DNA from: Comamonadaceae bacterium
Lineage (GTDB): Bacteria; Pseudomonadota; Gammaproteobacteria; Burkholderiales; Burkholderiaceae_C
DNA: 16,788 nt
Direction: 5' to 3'
NCBI GenBank assembly: GCA_947374505.1
Contig: CANCCE010000036.1
Location: forward strand, 1 to 16,788
Position numbers and translations under genes: made by a program. Each line of letters starts with the position of its first letter. Position 1 is the first letter of the stretch. Shown here piece by piece: positions 6,827 to 14,221 of this stretch. The notes under the pieces are model-generated. The model had not been told where the DNA came from, ran no database searches, and worked only from the letters and a program-made list of their open reading frames with translations.

Positions 6827-7635
6827 TCAGGCAGCTCCATCATTGACCAAAACGCTCACGTTAGGCGATTGACATGGAATTGGCAATAAGTATTCGCCAC
6901 ATGACCTGAATCAAAGCAACCTCAAGGAACCCTCACAACACAGAGAAAAATCAAACGGGAACCGCCGATGACTCCATATTTGAAGGGACGACCAGACCGC
7001 ATCCTTTGTCGGCAAACCAGTGCTTGGCAGTGGTAGCGATAATTTCTGCACCACGTTGCAGCGTGTCCAACGCCAAATCACCACGGGTGTGAGCACGCAA
7101 CCGGTTGACAAGCATCATCTCTGCCACACCGGCCTGCAAACTGACAAGCCGACGATGATGAGTCTCCGGCCTGAGATCCGGTTGGCGATGGTGCAAACTA
7201 AAATGGGGCGGTTGGCTGCGCTTAACTTTGTGCTGGACGGTCATACTATTTCTAACCCAGCAAGCCAGAGCCGCTGAATTGATGCGCTGTTGATGGACTG
7301 ACTCTGCCAGTGAAAGAAAAACGGTGAATGGAAGCTATGACGAAAAGCACAAGAGGATCTGCATCACACCTTCTAGTTAACGACTCACCAAGATTAAAGT
7401 CGCTGAAGACAAAGTCAAATCAGGGGCGCGCTCTTAGCCCTGTAGGACCAGTCCGATAGCCTTCTCAACACAGCCGGCGCCGAGCAGGAAAATTCAGAAA
7501 CCGCTAGCATCAATGAGTGTTCCGGATGCATGCCATTCAGTACCCGCCCAAACGTTACCGCCGCCTTTTAGGGCGCCAACGCAGACCTTTTGCAGCGGAC
7601 TCATTTTCTTTTCTCAACAATAACAAGGCTCTCCC
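6827..7635. other. 809-bp gene-poor region between the molybdo/Sox operon and the old yellow enzyme gene
   Basis: No recognisable gene was found. It should hold the promoter of the minus-strand molybdo/Sox operon; the best match is TTGCCA (6883-6878) with a 17-nt spacer to TAACGT, a weak -10, on the minus strand. It should also hold the leader of the old yellow enzyme gene. Open frames exist at 6951-7244 (minus, 97 codons) and 7020-7277 (plus, 85 codons), overlapping each other. Neither resembles a family I know or has a good ribosome site. A 40-codon frame at 7337-7459 (plus) has GGAAG just upstream but no recognisable product. The stretch may contain a decayed gene. Confidence 0.5.
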
Positions 7636-8742
7636 ATGACCTCTCTTTTTACGCCCATTCAAGTCGGCGACATGCACCTCGCCAACCGCATCGTGATGGC
7701 GCCGCTAACGCGCAACCGTGCCCCAGACGCGATACCCACACCACTCATGGTCGAGTACTACACACAGCGCGCAACGGCTGGTTTGCTCATCACCGAAGCC
7801 ACCGCCATCAGCCAGCAAGGCCAAGGTTATTCAGATGTGCCGGGCCTCTACGGCACCGAGCAACTTGATGGCTGGAAAAAAATCACGGACAGCGTTCACA
7901 AGGCCAAAGGCAAGATCGTGGTTCAGCTTTGGCATGTGGGCCGCATTTCACACACCGACCTGCAACCAGACAACGGCGCGCCCGTCGCACCATCTGCCAT
8001 TGCAGCAAAAGCCAAAACCGTGCTCATCAAGGAAGGTGTGCCGGTTTTCGTCGACACCTCCATGCCGCGTGCGCTCACTGCAGAAGAATTGCCCGGCATC
8101 GTGCACACCTTCCAAGCCGCCGCGCGCAATGCGGTCGAAACAGCGGGCTTTGATGGTGTTGAAATACACGCCGCCAACGGTTACCTGCTCGACCAGTTTT
8201 TAAAAAATGGCAGCAATCAGCGGACCGACGTTTACGGCGGCAGCATTGAAAACCGTGCACGTTTTCTGCTTGAAATTGTGCGCACAGTGACAGATGCCGT
8301 TGGCGGTGGCCGGACGGGCATCCGCCTGTCACCGGTGACACCGGCTGGCGATGTGCACGACACCGATCCGCAACCCCTGTTTGAATACGTGCTGCGTGAA
8401 CTGGCTAAATTTCACCTCGCTTACGTGCACATTATTGAGGGTGCGACAGGCGGACCACGGGAAATGCCCGATCGGCCGATTGACTACGTTGCATTGAAGC
8501 GCGCTTACCGCATCGCCGGTGGCCAAGGTGCCTGGATGGTCAACAATGGCTACGACAAAGCGTTGGCCGAAAAAGCCTTGACCAGCCACGATGCAGATTT
8601 GGTCGCCTTCGGCCGGCCGTTCATCGCCAATCCTGACCTCGTGCGTCGCCTGCGCGAAGACACTGCGCTCAACACACCAGACCAGGCCACTTTTTACGGT
8701 GGTGGCGTCAAAGGCTATACCGACTACCCAGCGCTGGCCTGA
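7636..8742 (+). CDS. nemA: Old yellow enzyme family alkene reductase (NemA-like)
   Basis: A 368-residue FMN-dependent ene-reductase that reduces activated C=C bonds or electrophiles such as N-ethylmaleimide using NAD(P)H in the cytoplasm. Seen: the N-terminal LFTPIQVGDMHLANRIVMAP, T25 in APLTRNR near FMN, QLWHVGRISH (97-106), and the substrate-binding HAANGYLLDQF (178-188) with His178, Asn181 and the proton donor Tyr183. These are followed by RTDVYGGSIENR, and near the C-terminus DLVAFGRPFIANPDLV. Length matches E. coli NemA (about 365). AAGG (7625-7628) sits 7 nt before the ATG. The 3' end overlaps the convergent copA by 19 bp. The true physiological substrate is unknown; no NemR-type repressor gene adjoins it. 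Confidence 0.93.
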   Translation: MTSLFTPIQVGDMHLANRIVMAPLTRNRAPDAIPTPLMVEYYTQRATAGLLITEATAISQQGQGYSDVPGLYGTEQLDGWKKITDSVHKAKGKIVVQLWHVGRISHTDLQPDNGAPVAPSAIAAKAKTVLIKEGVPVFVDTSMPRALTAEELPGIVHTFQAAARNAVETAGFDGVEIHAANGYLLDQFLKNGSNQRTDVYGGSIENRARFLLEIVRTVTDAVGGGRTGIRLSPVTPAGDVHDTDPQPLFEYVLRELAKFHLAYVHIIEGATGGPREMPDRPIDYVALKRAYRIAGGQGAWMVNNGYDKALAEKALTSHDADLVAFGRPFIANPDLVRRLREDTALNTPDQATFYGGGVKGYTDYPALA

Positions 8743-11072
8743 TCAACGCTGCCTGAATGCTGCTGAACTTGCTTGAGGCGCCAACGCTTGAGCAGCAAAG
8801 CATTGGCCATGACGCTGACACTTGACAGCGCCATGGCCGCACCCGCCAGCACGGGGTTCAAATAGCCGAACGCCGCTAACGGAATGCCGGCCACGTTATA
8901 GGCAAAAGCCCAAAACAAGTTCTGCCTGATTTTCATCACCGTACGGTGAGAAATATCCAGCGCCCCTTCGACCAACGAGACGTCGCCGCGCATCAGCGTC
9001 ACGCCGGCTGCGTGCATCGCCACGTCCGTGCCGGTGCCCATGGCCATGCCAATGTCAGCAGCAGCCAAAGCAGGTGCGTCGTTGACGCCATCACCCACCA
9101 TCACAACAACATGGCCCCCACGCTTGTCGCTACGCGTACTGCGCTGCCCCCCGAGGGGGCGCATTTCCACTTGGGGCGGCCCTGCGTGGAAACCTTCCCC
9201 CCCTTGCTTCAACTCTGCGACCTTCGCCGCTTTGTCGCCGGGCAAGACTTCCGCCATCACTTCGTCAGCGCTGAGGCCCAACCGTGCACCCATGGCCAAT
9301 GCCGCTCCGCGGTTGTCGCCCGAAATCATGATGATGCGCAGACCGCGAGCGCGCAGAGATGCCAAGGCTTCGCGAGCGCCCGGCTTGGGTTCATCCGCAA
9401 AACCCATCAATGCGCGCAACGCCAGCCCTTGCGGTGTGCGCTGAAGCAAAGCCGACAAGGTCGCGCCTTCTTTTTGCAAACGCTCAGCTTCAGGCGCCAA
9501 ACCACCCAAGCTCACGCCGAGTTCGTCGACCCAGCGCAGGCTGCCAATCAAATACGCCGCACCCGCCACGTTGCCTTCAGTGCCGCGGCCGGCGAAAGCA
9601 CGCACATCGTCCGGCGCCAGCACGTCCAAACCGCGCTCTTTGGCCGCGTTCACGACGGCACGTGCAAGGGGATGTTCACTGCCGCTTTGCAAGCTGGCTG
9701 CTGCTCTCAATTGCGCTGACTCTTCAGCATCGCCGGCGGCCACAAACGCCACCAAACGCGGCTGACCCACCGTCAAGGTGCCGGTCTTGTCAAAAGCCAC
9801 GGTGTCGGCGCGGTGCGCCAACTCCAGCGCCTGCGCGTCCTTGATCAAAATGCCCGCACGCGCTGCCACGCCAGTCCCGGCCATGATGGCCACAGGCGTG
9901 GCCAAACCCAACGCGCAAGGACACGCAATCACCAGCACCGCTACCGCGCGAATCAACGCCACCTCCAGCGGCTCACCCATGGCCAGCCAACCGAGCAAGG
10001 TGGCCAATCCAATCAACAAAACCACGGGCACAAACACCGCTGAAACCTTGTCGACCAAGCGCTGAATCGGCGCCTTGGCGGCTTGGGCATCTTCCACCAG
10101 ACCGATGATTTTGGAGAGCACGGTGTCGCGGCCCACCGCGCTGACCAGCATGACAACACGACCATCGCCGTTGATGCTGCCACCGGTGAGCGTCGCCTCA
10201 AGCTCCTTGGTCACCGGCAGCGGCTCACCTGTCAGCATAGATTCATCAACCTGCGTGCGGCCTTCTGTCAGCACGCCGTCAACCGGCACGCACTCGCCGG
10301 GTAAGACCACCACCCGGTCATTCACCAACAGCTCAGCCACCGGCACATCGGTCTGCTCGCCAGAGCGCAAGATCACGTGCGCCAAGGCGGGCCGCAAGGC
10401 GTGCAAGGCGCGAATGGCTGCGGTGGTCTGCCGCTTCGCCCGCGTCTCTAACCACTTACCCAACATCACCAATGAAATCACCACCGCCGAGGCTTCAAAG
10501 TACAGGTGCGGCATGCTGCCAGACTCGGCGCTTAACCACAGCCACACCGACAAACCCCAGCCCGCGCTGGTGCCAATGGCGACGAGTAAATCCATGTTGC
10601 CCGTGAGCGCCTTCAACGCATGCCAACCGGCCCGGTAAAAACGCGCACCCAAGATAAATTGCACCGGCGTTGCCAACAAGAATTGCTGCCACGCCGGCAG
10701 CATCCAGTGACGGCCAAACAAATCCGCCAGCATTGGCAACACCAGCGGCGTGGCCAGCGAAAGCGCCACCGCGACTGGCGCAAAACCAGCCCAGGGCGAA
10801 GCATCTTGGGCCTCGCTCATCAAATCGGTTTCCCTCACGCCATAACCGGCTTCCCGGACGGCTCGCCGCAGCATCGCTTCAGCTTGGTCCGACGCAGCAA
10901 AAGTAATGCGCGCAGACTCAGTGGCCAAGTTCACCGTAGCGTCTTGCACGCCCGGTACTTTCTTCAGGGCCTTCTCGAGCCGCGATACACAAGAGGCACA
11001 GGTCATGCCCTCAATGCCAAGGTCTAAGGTTGAGGTTAAGGTGGTGGGATCAGCAACAAGAGGGGTGTTCAT
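8724..11072 (-). CDS. copA: Cu(I)-exporting P1B-type ATPase CopA with an in-frame repeat insertion
   Basis: Inner-membrane ATPase exporting Cu(I) from the cytoplasm. Residues are numbered from a possible TTG start at 11078 (784 codons); I prefer the ATG at 11072, two codons later. Seen in order: one heavy-metal domain GMTCASC (Cys27, Cys30), a set of membrane segments, the actuator TGE (283-285), the transport-site CPC (386-388), the phosphorylated Asp430 in DKTGT, the ATP-binding SEHPLA (His469), and GDGVNDAP (662-669). C-terminal membrane segments contain YN and MALSSVSV, typical of copper pumps. About 28 residues (628-655) just before HVVVMVGDG have no counterpart in the usual P domain and are encoded by a hairpin-rich repeat. 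There is no Shine-Dalgarno before 11072. The promoter is MerR-type, and the gene is divergent from copZ-cueR. Confidence 0.95.
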   Translation of the reverse strand: MNTPLVADPTTLTSTLDLGIEGMTCASCVSRLEKALKKVPGVQDATVNLATESARITFAASDQAEAMLRRAVREAGYGVRETDLMSEAQDASPWAGFAPVAVALSLATPLVLPMLADLFGRHWMLPAWQQFLLATPVQFILGARFYRAGWHALKALTGNMDLLVAIGTSAGWGLSVWLWLSAESGSMPHLYFEASAVVISLVMLGKWLETRAKRQTTAAIRALHALRPALAHVILRSGEQTDVPVAELLVNDRVVVLPGECVPVDGVLTEGRTQVDESMLTGEPLPVTKELEATLTGGSINGDGRVVMLVSAVGRDTVLSKIIGLVEDAQAAKAPIQRLVDKVSAVFVPVVLLIGLATLLGWLAMGEPLEVALIRAVAVLVIACPCALGLATPVAIMAGTGVAARAGILIKDAQALELAHRADTVAFDKTGTLTVGQPRLVAFVAAGDAEESAQLRAAASLQSGSEHPLARAVVNAAKERGLDVLAPDDVRAFAGRGTEGNVAGAAYLIGSLRWVDELGVSLGGLAPEAERLQKEGATLSALLQRTPQGLALRALMGFADEPKPGAREALASLRARGLRIIMISGDNRGAALAMGARLGLSADEVMAEVLPGDKAAKVAELKQGGEGFHAGPPQVEMRPLGGQRSTRSDKRGGHVVVMVGDGVNDAPALAAADIGMAMGTGTDVAMHAAGVTLMRGDVSLVEGALDISHRTVMKIRQNLFWAFAYNVAGIPLAAFGYLNPVLAGAAMALSSVSVMANALLLKRWRLKQVQQHSGSVDQASAG
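9114..9197. repeat. Hairpin-rich interspersed-repeat-like element inside copA
   Basis: GC-rich segment with two inverted repeats. GCCCCC/GGGGGC around CGA lies at 9146-9160. TTTCCAC (9164-9170) pairs with GTGGAAA (9186-9192), with a 15-nt loop between. It maps exactly to the 28 extra codons of CopA and keeps the frame. From general knowledge, short elements containing a GCCCCCCGAGGGGGC core next to CGCGTACTGCGCT-like sequence occur scattered in Comamonadaceae genomes; there is no second copy in this window. Boundaries are inferred from where CopA similarity breaks, so they could be off by a few codons. Confidence 0.65.
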
Positions 11073-11078
11073 GAACAA

Positions 11079-11109
11079 AGCATAAACCCTGCCATGGTGG
11101 TAAGGTCAA
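11079..11109 (-). promoter_or_regulatory. MerR/CueR-type promoter of copA
   Basis: On the minus strand, TTGACC (11109-11104) and TATGCT (11084-11079) are separated by 19 bp, the elongated spacer characteristic of promoters activated by MerR-family proteins. The spacer and -35 carry a dyad ACCTTACC...GGCAGGGT (11106-11086), like CueR boxes. The -10 lies only 6 nt before the ATG at 11072, so transcription would start at or next to the initiation codon, suggesting a leaderless copA message. Confidence 0.75.
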
Positions 11110-11124
11110 GTGATATTAAAACGC

Positions 11125-11160
11125 TTGACCTTGCCACCATGGGAAGCTTCAGACTATGCT
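11125..11160 (+). promoter_or_regulatory. Second MerR/CueR-type operator-promoter, for copZ-cueR
   Basis: TTGACC at 11125-11130 overlaps a dyad ACCTTGCC...GGGAAGCT (11128-11148), very close to the CueR/HmrR consensus. The -10 is less certain: CAGACT (11150-11155) gives the MerR-type 19-bp spacing but is a poor match. TATGCT (11155-11160) is a better hexamer and lies 18 bp from an alternative -35, TTGCCA (11131-11136). This operator is the mirror image of the copA operator. Confidence 0.6.
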
Positions 11161-11185
11161 TTCATCAACACAAAGAAAGACTGAC

Positions 11186-11383
11186 ATGAACCAAACCTTC
11201 ACCGTCACCGGCATGACCTGCGGTCACTGCGAGCGCGCCGTCAAAAATGCTGTGCAGCAGCTTGACCCGCAAGCCCAAGTCAGCATCGACCGCGCCGCCA
11301 ACCGCGTTGACATCGACAGCACGCAAGCCCGCGAAGCCTTGGCCCAGGCCATTGCAGAAGAAGGCTATGGCGTCGCCGCCTGA
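11186..11383 (+). CDS. copZ: Copper chaperone CopZ (heavy-metal-associated domain protein)
   Basis: A 65-residue cytoplasmic single HMA-domain protein that binds Cu(I) and is expected to deliver it to CopA and the CueR sensor. Seen: FTVTGMTCGHCERAVKNAV with the metal-binding Cys12 and Cys15, and a C-terminal EEGYGVAA matching the end of the ferredoxin-like fold. I chose ATG at 11186, which begins the conserved domain; an in-frame upstream ATG at 11156 would add 10 residues overlapping the promoter and is unlikely. It is the first gene of a two-gene unit; cueR begins 13 nt after its stop. Confidence 0.92.
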   Translation: MNQTFTVTGMTCGHCERAVKNAVQQLDPQAQVSIDRAANRVDIDSTQAREALAQAIAEEGYGVAA

Positions 11384-11396
11384 TACGTCCATAAGC

Positions 11397-11816
11397 ATGA
11401 CCACCTCCGCTCAAGAGACAGCACCGCTCAACATTGGCAGCGCCGCCAAACAGTGCGGTGTCTCTGCCAAGATGATCCGTTACTACGAGTCGCTCGGCAT
11501 GCTGGGCAAGGTGCACCGCACCGACAGCGGCTACCGGCAGTACAGCCAAGCCGAGGTGCATGTGCTTCGATTCATCAAACGGGCCCGCGACCTCGGCTTT
11601 TCGATGGCCGAAATCACTGAGTTAGTGAGCCTATGGAACAACAAGCGGCGCACCAGTGCCAGTGTCAAACGCATCGCGCAAAAACATGCCGATGAGCTGG
11701 CGCAGCGTGTCGCTGCATTGCAGGAAATGCAACGCACGCTGAGCCACCTCATCCACGGCTGCCATGGTGACAACCGGCCCGATTGTCCGATCCTCGACGA
11801 ACTGGCGGGTGACTGA
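11397..11816 (+). CDS. cueR: CueR/HmrR-type MerR-family copper-responsive regulator
   Basis: A 139-residue MerR-family transcriptional activator sensing cytoplasmic Cu(I). Seen: winged helix-turn-helix LNIGSAAKQCGVSAKMIRYY (residues 11-30), ESLGMLGKVHRTDSGYRQYS, a dimerisation helix (about 86-118), and the metal loop GCHGDNRPDC with Cys122 and Cys130 separated by seven residues, the CueR pattern for monovalent copper, silver or gold. I chose ATG at 11397 because it begins just before the DNA-binding domain; longer in-frame starts would run through copZ. It is co-transcribed with copZ and should activate both halves of the divergent copper promoter. Confidence 0.93.
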   Translation: MTTSAQETAPLNIGSAAKQCGVSAKMIRYYESLGMLGKVHRTDSGYRQYSQAEVHVLRFIKRARDLGFSMAEITELVSLWNNKRRTSASVKRIAQKHADELAQRVAALQEMQRTLSHLIHGCHGDNRPDCPILDELAGD

Positions 11817-11952
11817 ACACACTTATAGCAAAAACTTTACAAATGCATACCGCTGCGTCACGACACCGATACAAGGCCAGCTCAAACTTGTCAACAAGCT
11901 GAGACTGAAAACTTTTTGCCATTCACTCAGCTTTACTTTAAGGGAAAACCTC

Positions 11953-12480
11953 ATGCGTACTGACTTCAAACCGCTTCACACCCTCATCCTGGCTGGTGCT
12001 CTCAGCACATTGGCCAGTTACAGCATGGCTCAGCCGACACCGGGCGCTGGCCCAATCCCTGGACCGGCAGCTCATGGCTACAACATGGGCCAACACAATC
12101 CGGCCAGGATGCAAGCCCGCATAACCGAGCGCTTAGCCGAATTCAAACTCAAGCTGAAAATCACGCCCGCGCAAGAAAGTGCATGGGTGACTTTCACCGA
12201 TGCCATCAAACCTACAGCGCGCGCACCCATGTCGACATCACATGCAGAGCTCAGCAAACTACCAACCCCCGAACGTCTGGACCGCATGCGCGCCCTGCAC
12301 ACTGAGCACATGGCCGCCATGACAACGCTGATGGACCAACGCGCTAACGCCACTAAAACCTTTTACGCGGTTTTAAGTGCTGATCAAAAGAAGGTGTTTG
12401 ACGACCAGTTCAGCCGTCACGCCGGTGCTCGCGGTGGCCATCGTGCAGGTCCTATGGGTGGCCATCCGCATCCCGGTTGA
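11953..12480 (+). CDS. Periplasmic Spy/CpxP-like (LTxxQ-motif) protein
   Basis: A 175-residue predicted periplasmic protein related to the Spy/CpxP group, whose members act as chaperones or envelope-stress and metal-resistance factors. Seen: a Sec signal peptide (residues 1-26, likely cut after SYSMA), a Pro/Gly/Met/His-containing stretch (27-52), and a helical core with two LTxxQ-like motifs, ITPAQ (70-74) and LSADQ (141-145). Several Met and His residues (HTEHMAAMTTLMDQR) lie between them, and the tail is Gly/His-rich (155-175). The ATG at 11953 has AGGGAAAA about 4-11 nt upstream. Its position after cueR, and its potential metal ligands, suggest copper protection, but this is inference; 136 bp separate it from cueR. 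Confidence 0.8.
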   Translation: MRTDFKPLHTLILAGALSTLASYSMAQPTPGAGPIPGPAAHGYNMGQHNPARMQARITERLAEFKLKLKITPAQESAWVTFTDAIKPTARAPMSTSHAELSKLPTPERLDRMRALHTEHMAAMTTLMDQRANATKTFYAVLSADQKKVFDDQFSRHAGARGGHRAGPMGGHPHPG

Positions 12481-12496
12481 TGACTGAATTGAAGGG

Positions 12497-13078
12497 TCAA
12501 CTCAAGGGCAAAATACCAATCAGCAGGCCGTGCAACGCAAATGCAAATGCCGCCCACGCCAGCGTGCCAACCAGCATACTGGCCAAGGTTCGGCTCAGCA
12601 AGCTCGGCGCATAGTCCACGCCTTCTCGGCGGTCACGCCGCCGAGAACTGGCAAACATCACGATGGCCCACAGCAAAAAACTGCCGAACAGCCATGTGCC
12701 GGCCAGCGTGCCATTGGCCAGCAAGTGCGCCAGAGCCCATAATTTGGTCGCCAGCAACATAGGGTGATGAAGCCGCGCCTTGATATGGTTACGCGGAATA
12801 TAGGCAGCGGCCAGCATCACGAAAGCCAGCCAGGTCAACCACCCTGCCAAATAAGGCATCCCTGCAGCAGGATTCCACAGCTGAACCGGCTGCTGCCGAG
12901 CGACGCCGTATCCCCAGACGATCAAGACAAAACCCACAACCGAGACGACACTGTAAAGTCCTTTCCAGGAAGTCTTTCCGATACGCGCGATGCAACGGCT
13001 GCGCCAACGGTCGGCAACCAAGCGCATGGAATGTACGCCCAAAAATAGCCCCAACCCTAGCCACAAATAGATCAACAT
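12497..13078 (-). CDS. NnrU-family integral membrane protein
   Basis: A 193-residue inner-membrane protein with about five or six hydrophobic segments. The N-terminal LGLFLGVHSMRLVADRWR, the central TSWKGLYSVVSVVGFVLIVWGYG and ARLHHPMLLATKLWALAHLLANG are characteristic of the NnrU family, named from its link to nitric-oxide reductase expression in denitrifiers; the biochemical role is not established. No denitrification genes lie in this window. ATG at 13078 has AGGAG 7 nt upstream; a possible -10 box, TATACT, is at 13130-13125. It ends 16 bp from the convergent Spy-like gene. Confidence 0.87.
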   Translation of the reverse strand: MLIYLWLGLGLFLGVHSMRLVADRWRSRCIARIGKTSWKGLYSVVSVVGFVLIVWGYGVARQQPVQLWNPAAGMPYLAGWLTWLAFVMLAAAYIPRNHIKARLHHPMLLATKLWALAHLLANGTLAGTWLFGSFLLWAIVMFASSRRRDRREGVDYAPSLLSRTLASMLVGTLAWAAFAFALHGLLIGILPLS

Positions 13079-13276
13079 TTCTCATCTCCTGATGCAGCCC
13101 CAACAGCAAGACCGTTCAAGCGCGAGTATAAAAACATCTCTGTAAGTGACGTTGGTGCAAGTGTGCCAACATAGCAGTTTGGGGTTGTACTTGCGCTGTT
13201 GTCCCACAGAACCGATGCAGCCACCCGCGTTAAATCGCCTTTTGAAACTTTGACCTTTCGTTCGTTGGCTTATCTC

Positions 13277-14089
13277 ATGCACGTATCGCGACCCATGCTC
13301 CAGACTCTTGACGCAGACCCTTCTCACGCCAGTCATGCGCCGGCTTTTTCCATCAAGGTCATGACCGTGAACATTCATAAGGGGTTCACGTTTTTCAACC
13401 GCAAATTCATCTTGCATGAGTTACGCGATGCCGTGCGACAGGTCGGGGCCGACGTGGTGTTCATGCAAGAAGTCGCCGGCACTCACACTACGCACGGCGA
13501 CAAGTTCGACAACTACCCTGAGGCTCCACATTACGAGTTTCTGGCTGACAGCATCTGGCCCGAGTTCGCCTACGGTCGCAACGCCGTCTACACCAAAGGA
13601 CACCATGGCAATGCGGTGATGTCCAAGTTCCCGATCATCCATTACGAAAATCGCGACGTCTCTATCAGCGGCCCTGAGCGGCGCGGCTTGCTGCACTGCG
13701 TGCTGCAAATGCCCGACCAAAGGCCCGACGTGCACACGATTTGCGTGCACCTTGGCTTGCTGGAGTCGCACCGCAAGCAGCAGATAGACGTGATCTGCGA
13801 CATGGTGCGCAAGGACATCCCGCCTGCCGCGCCGGTGGTTGTGGCTGGCGACTTCAACGATTGGCGCCTGCATGCTCACAAACAACTCGAAAAAGGTGCC
13901 GACCTGCACGAAGTGTTTGTGCAAACCCATGGCCGTGCGGCACGGACCTTTCCAGCACGCTTGCCGCTGCTCCGGTTAGACCGTATTTACGTGCGTAATG
14001 CCGTAGCTCACGCCCCTGTAGTGTTGCCGCGCAAACCTTGGTCGCATCTGTCTGACCATGCACCGCTCGCTGCAGAGATTGCTTTTTGA
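13277..14089 (+). CDS. Endonuclease/exonuclease/phosphatase-fold protein
   Basis: A metal-dependent phosphoesterase-fold protein of 270 residues from this start. Motifs of the fold: N32 in TVNIHKG, E65 in FMQEV, GDFNDW (191-196), LDRIYV (234-239) and the terminal SDHAPL (259-264). The family includes exonuclease III-like nucleases and lipid or inositol phosphatases, so the substrate cannot be set from sequence. In related bacteria such proteins sit next to phospholipid synthases, but none is here. The start is uncertain: the frame is open from TTG at 13199 (296 residues), with ATGs at 13277 and 13295; none has a convincing Shine-Dalgarno. No signal peptide is evident. Confidence 0.85.
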   Translation: MHVSRPMLQTLDADPSHASHAPAFSIKVMTVNIHKGFTFFNRKFILHELRDAVRQVGADVVFMQEVAGTHTTHGDKFDNYPEAPHYEFLADSIWPEFAYGRNAVYTKGHHGNAVMSKFPIIHYENRDVSISGPERRGLLHCVLQMPDQRPDVHTICVHLGLLESHRKQQIDVICDMVRKDIPPAAPVVVAGDFNDWRLHAHKQLEKGADLHEVFVQTHGRAARTFPARLPLLRLDRIYVRNAVAHAPVVLPRKPWSHLSDHAPLAAEIAF

Positions 14090-14221
14090 GCTGTCCCGCC
14101 GCCCTCGGGCACCGCTGTTAAAATCTTCGGCGGCTCCAGTTAGACTTCCAGACTTCGAGCTTAGCCGCTGGTTTTTAACCCCTGTTTTTGCTTACCCTTG
14201 GCCACGCTCCGCCCACCACCT

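Noticed and set aside
6951..7244. A transposase remnant based on an ADKG motif
   Set aside because: A single short motif without surrounding transposase similarity or terminal inverted repeats is not adequate evidence; kept only as a low-interest finding.
7337..7459. A possible 40-codon small protein with GGAAG before its ATG
   Set aside because: There is no recognisable sequence, no hydrophobic or motif pattern, and a frame this short is expected by chance.
8946..9719. A 257-codon open frame antisense to copA
   Set aside because: It crosses the copA catalytic region and has low-complexity Arg/His/Ala composition typical of antisense frames.
11881..11917. A hairpin (CTCA..CTTG/CAAG..TGAG) followed by a T run between cueR and the Spy-like gene, possibly a terminator
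   Set aside because: The stem is interrupted and AT-rich, and the T run begins about 10 nt after it, so it does not fit an intrinsic terminator.
14090..14221. A tRNA or RNA gene upstream of minC
   Set aside because: No cloverleaf arms or T-loop consensus could be found; the region has only short GC-rich inverted repeats.
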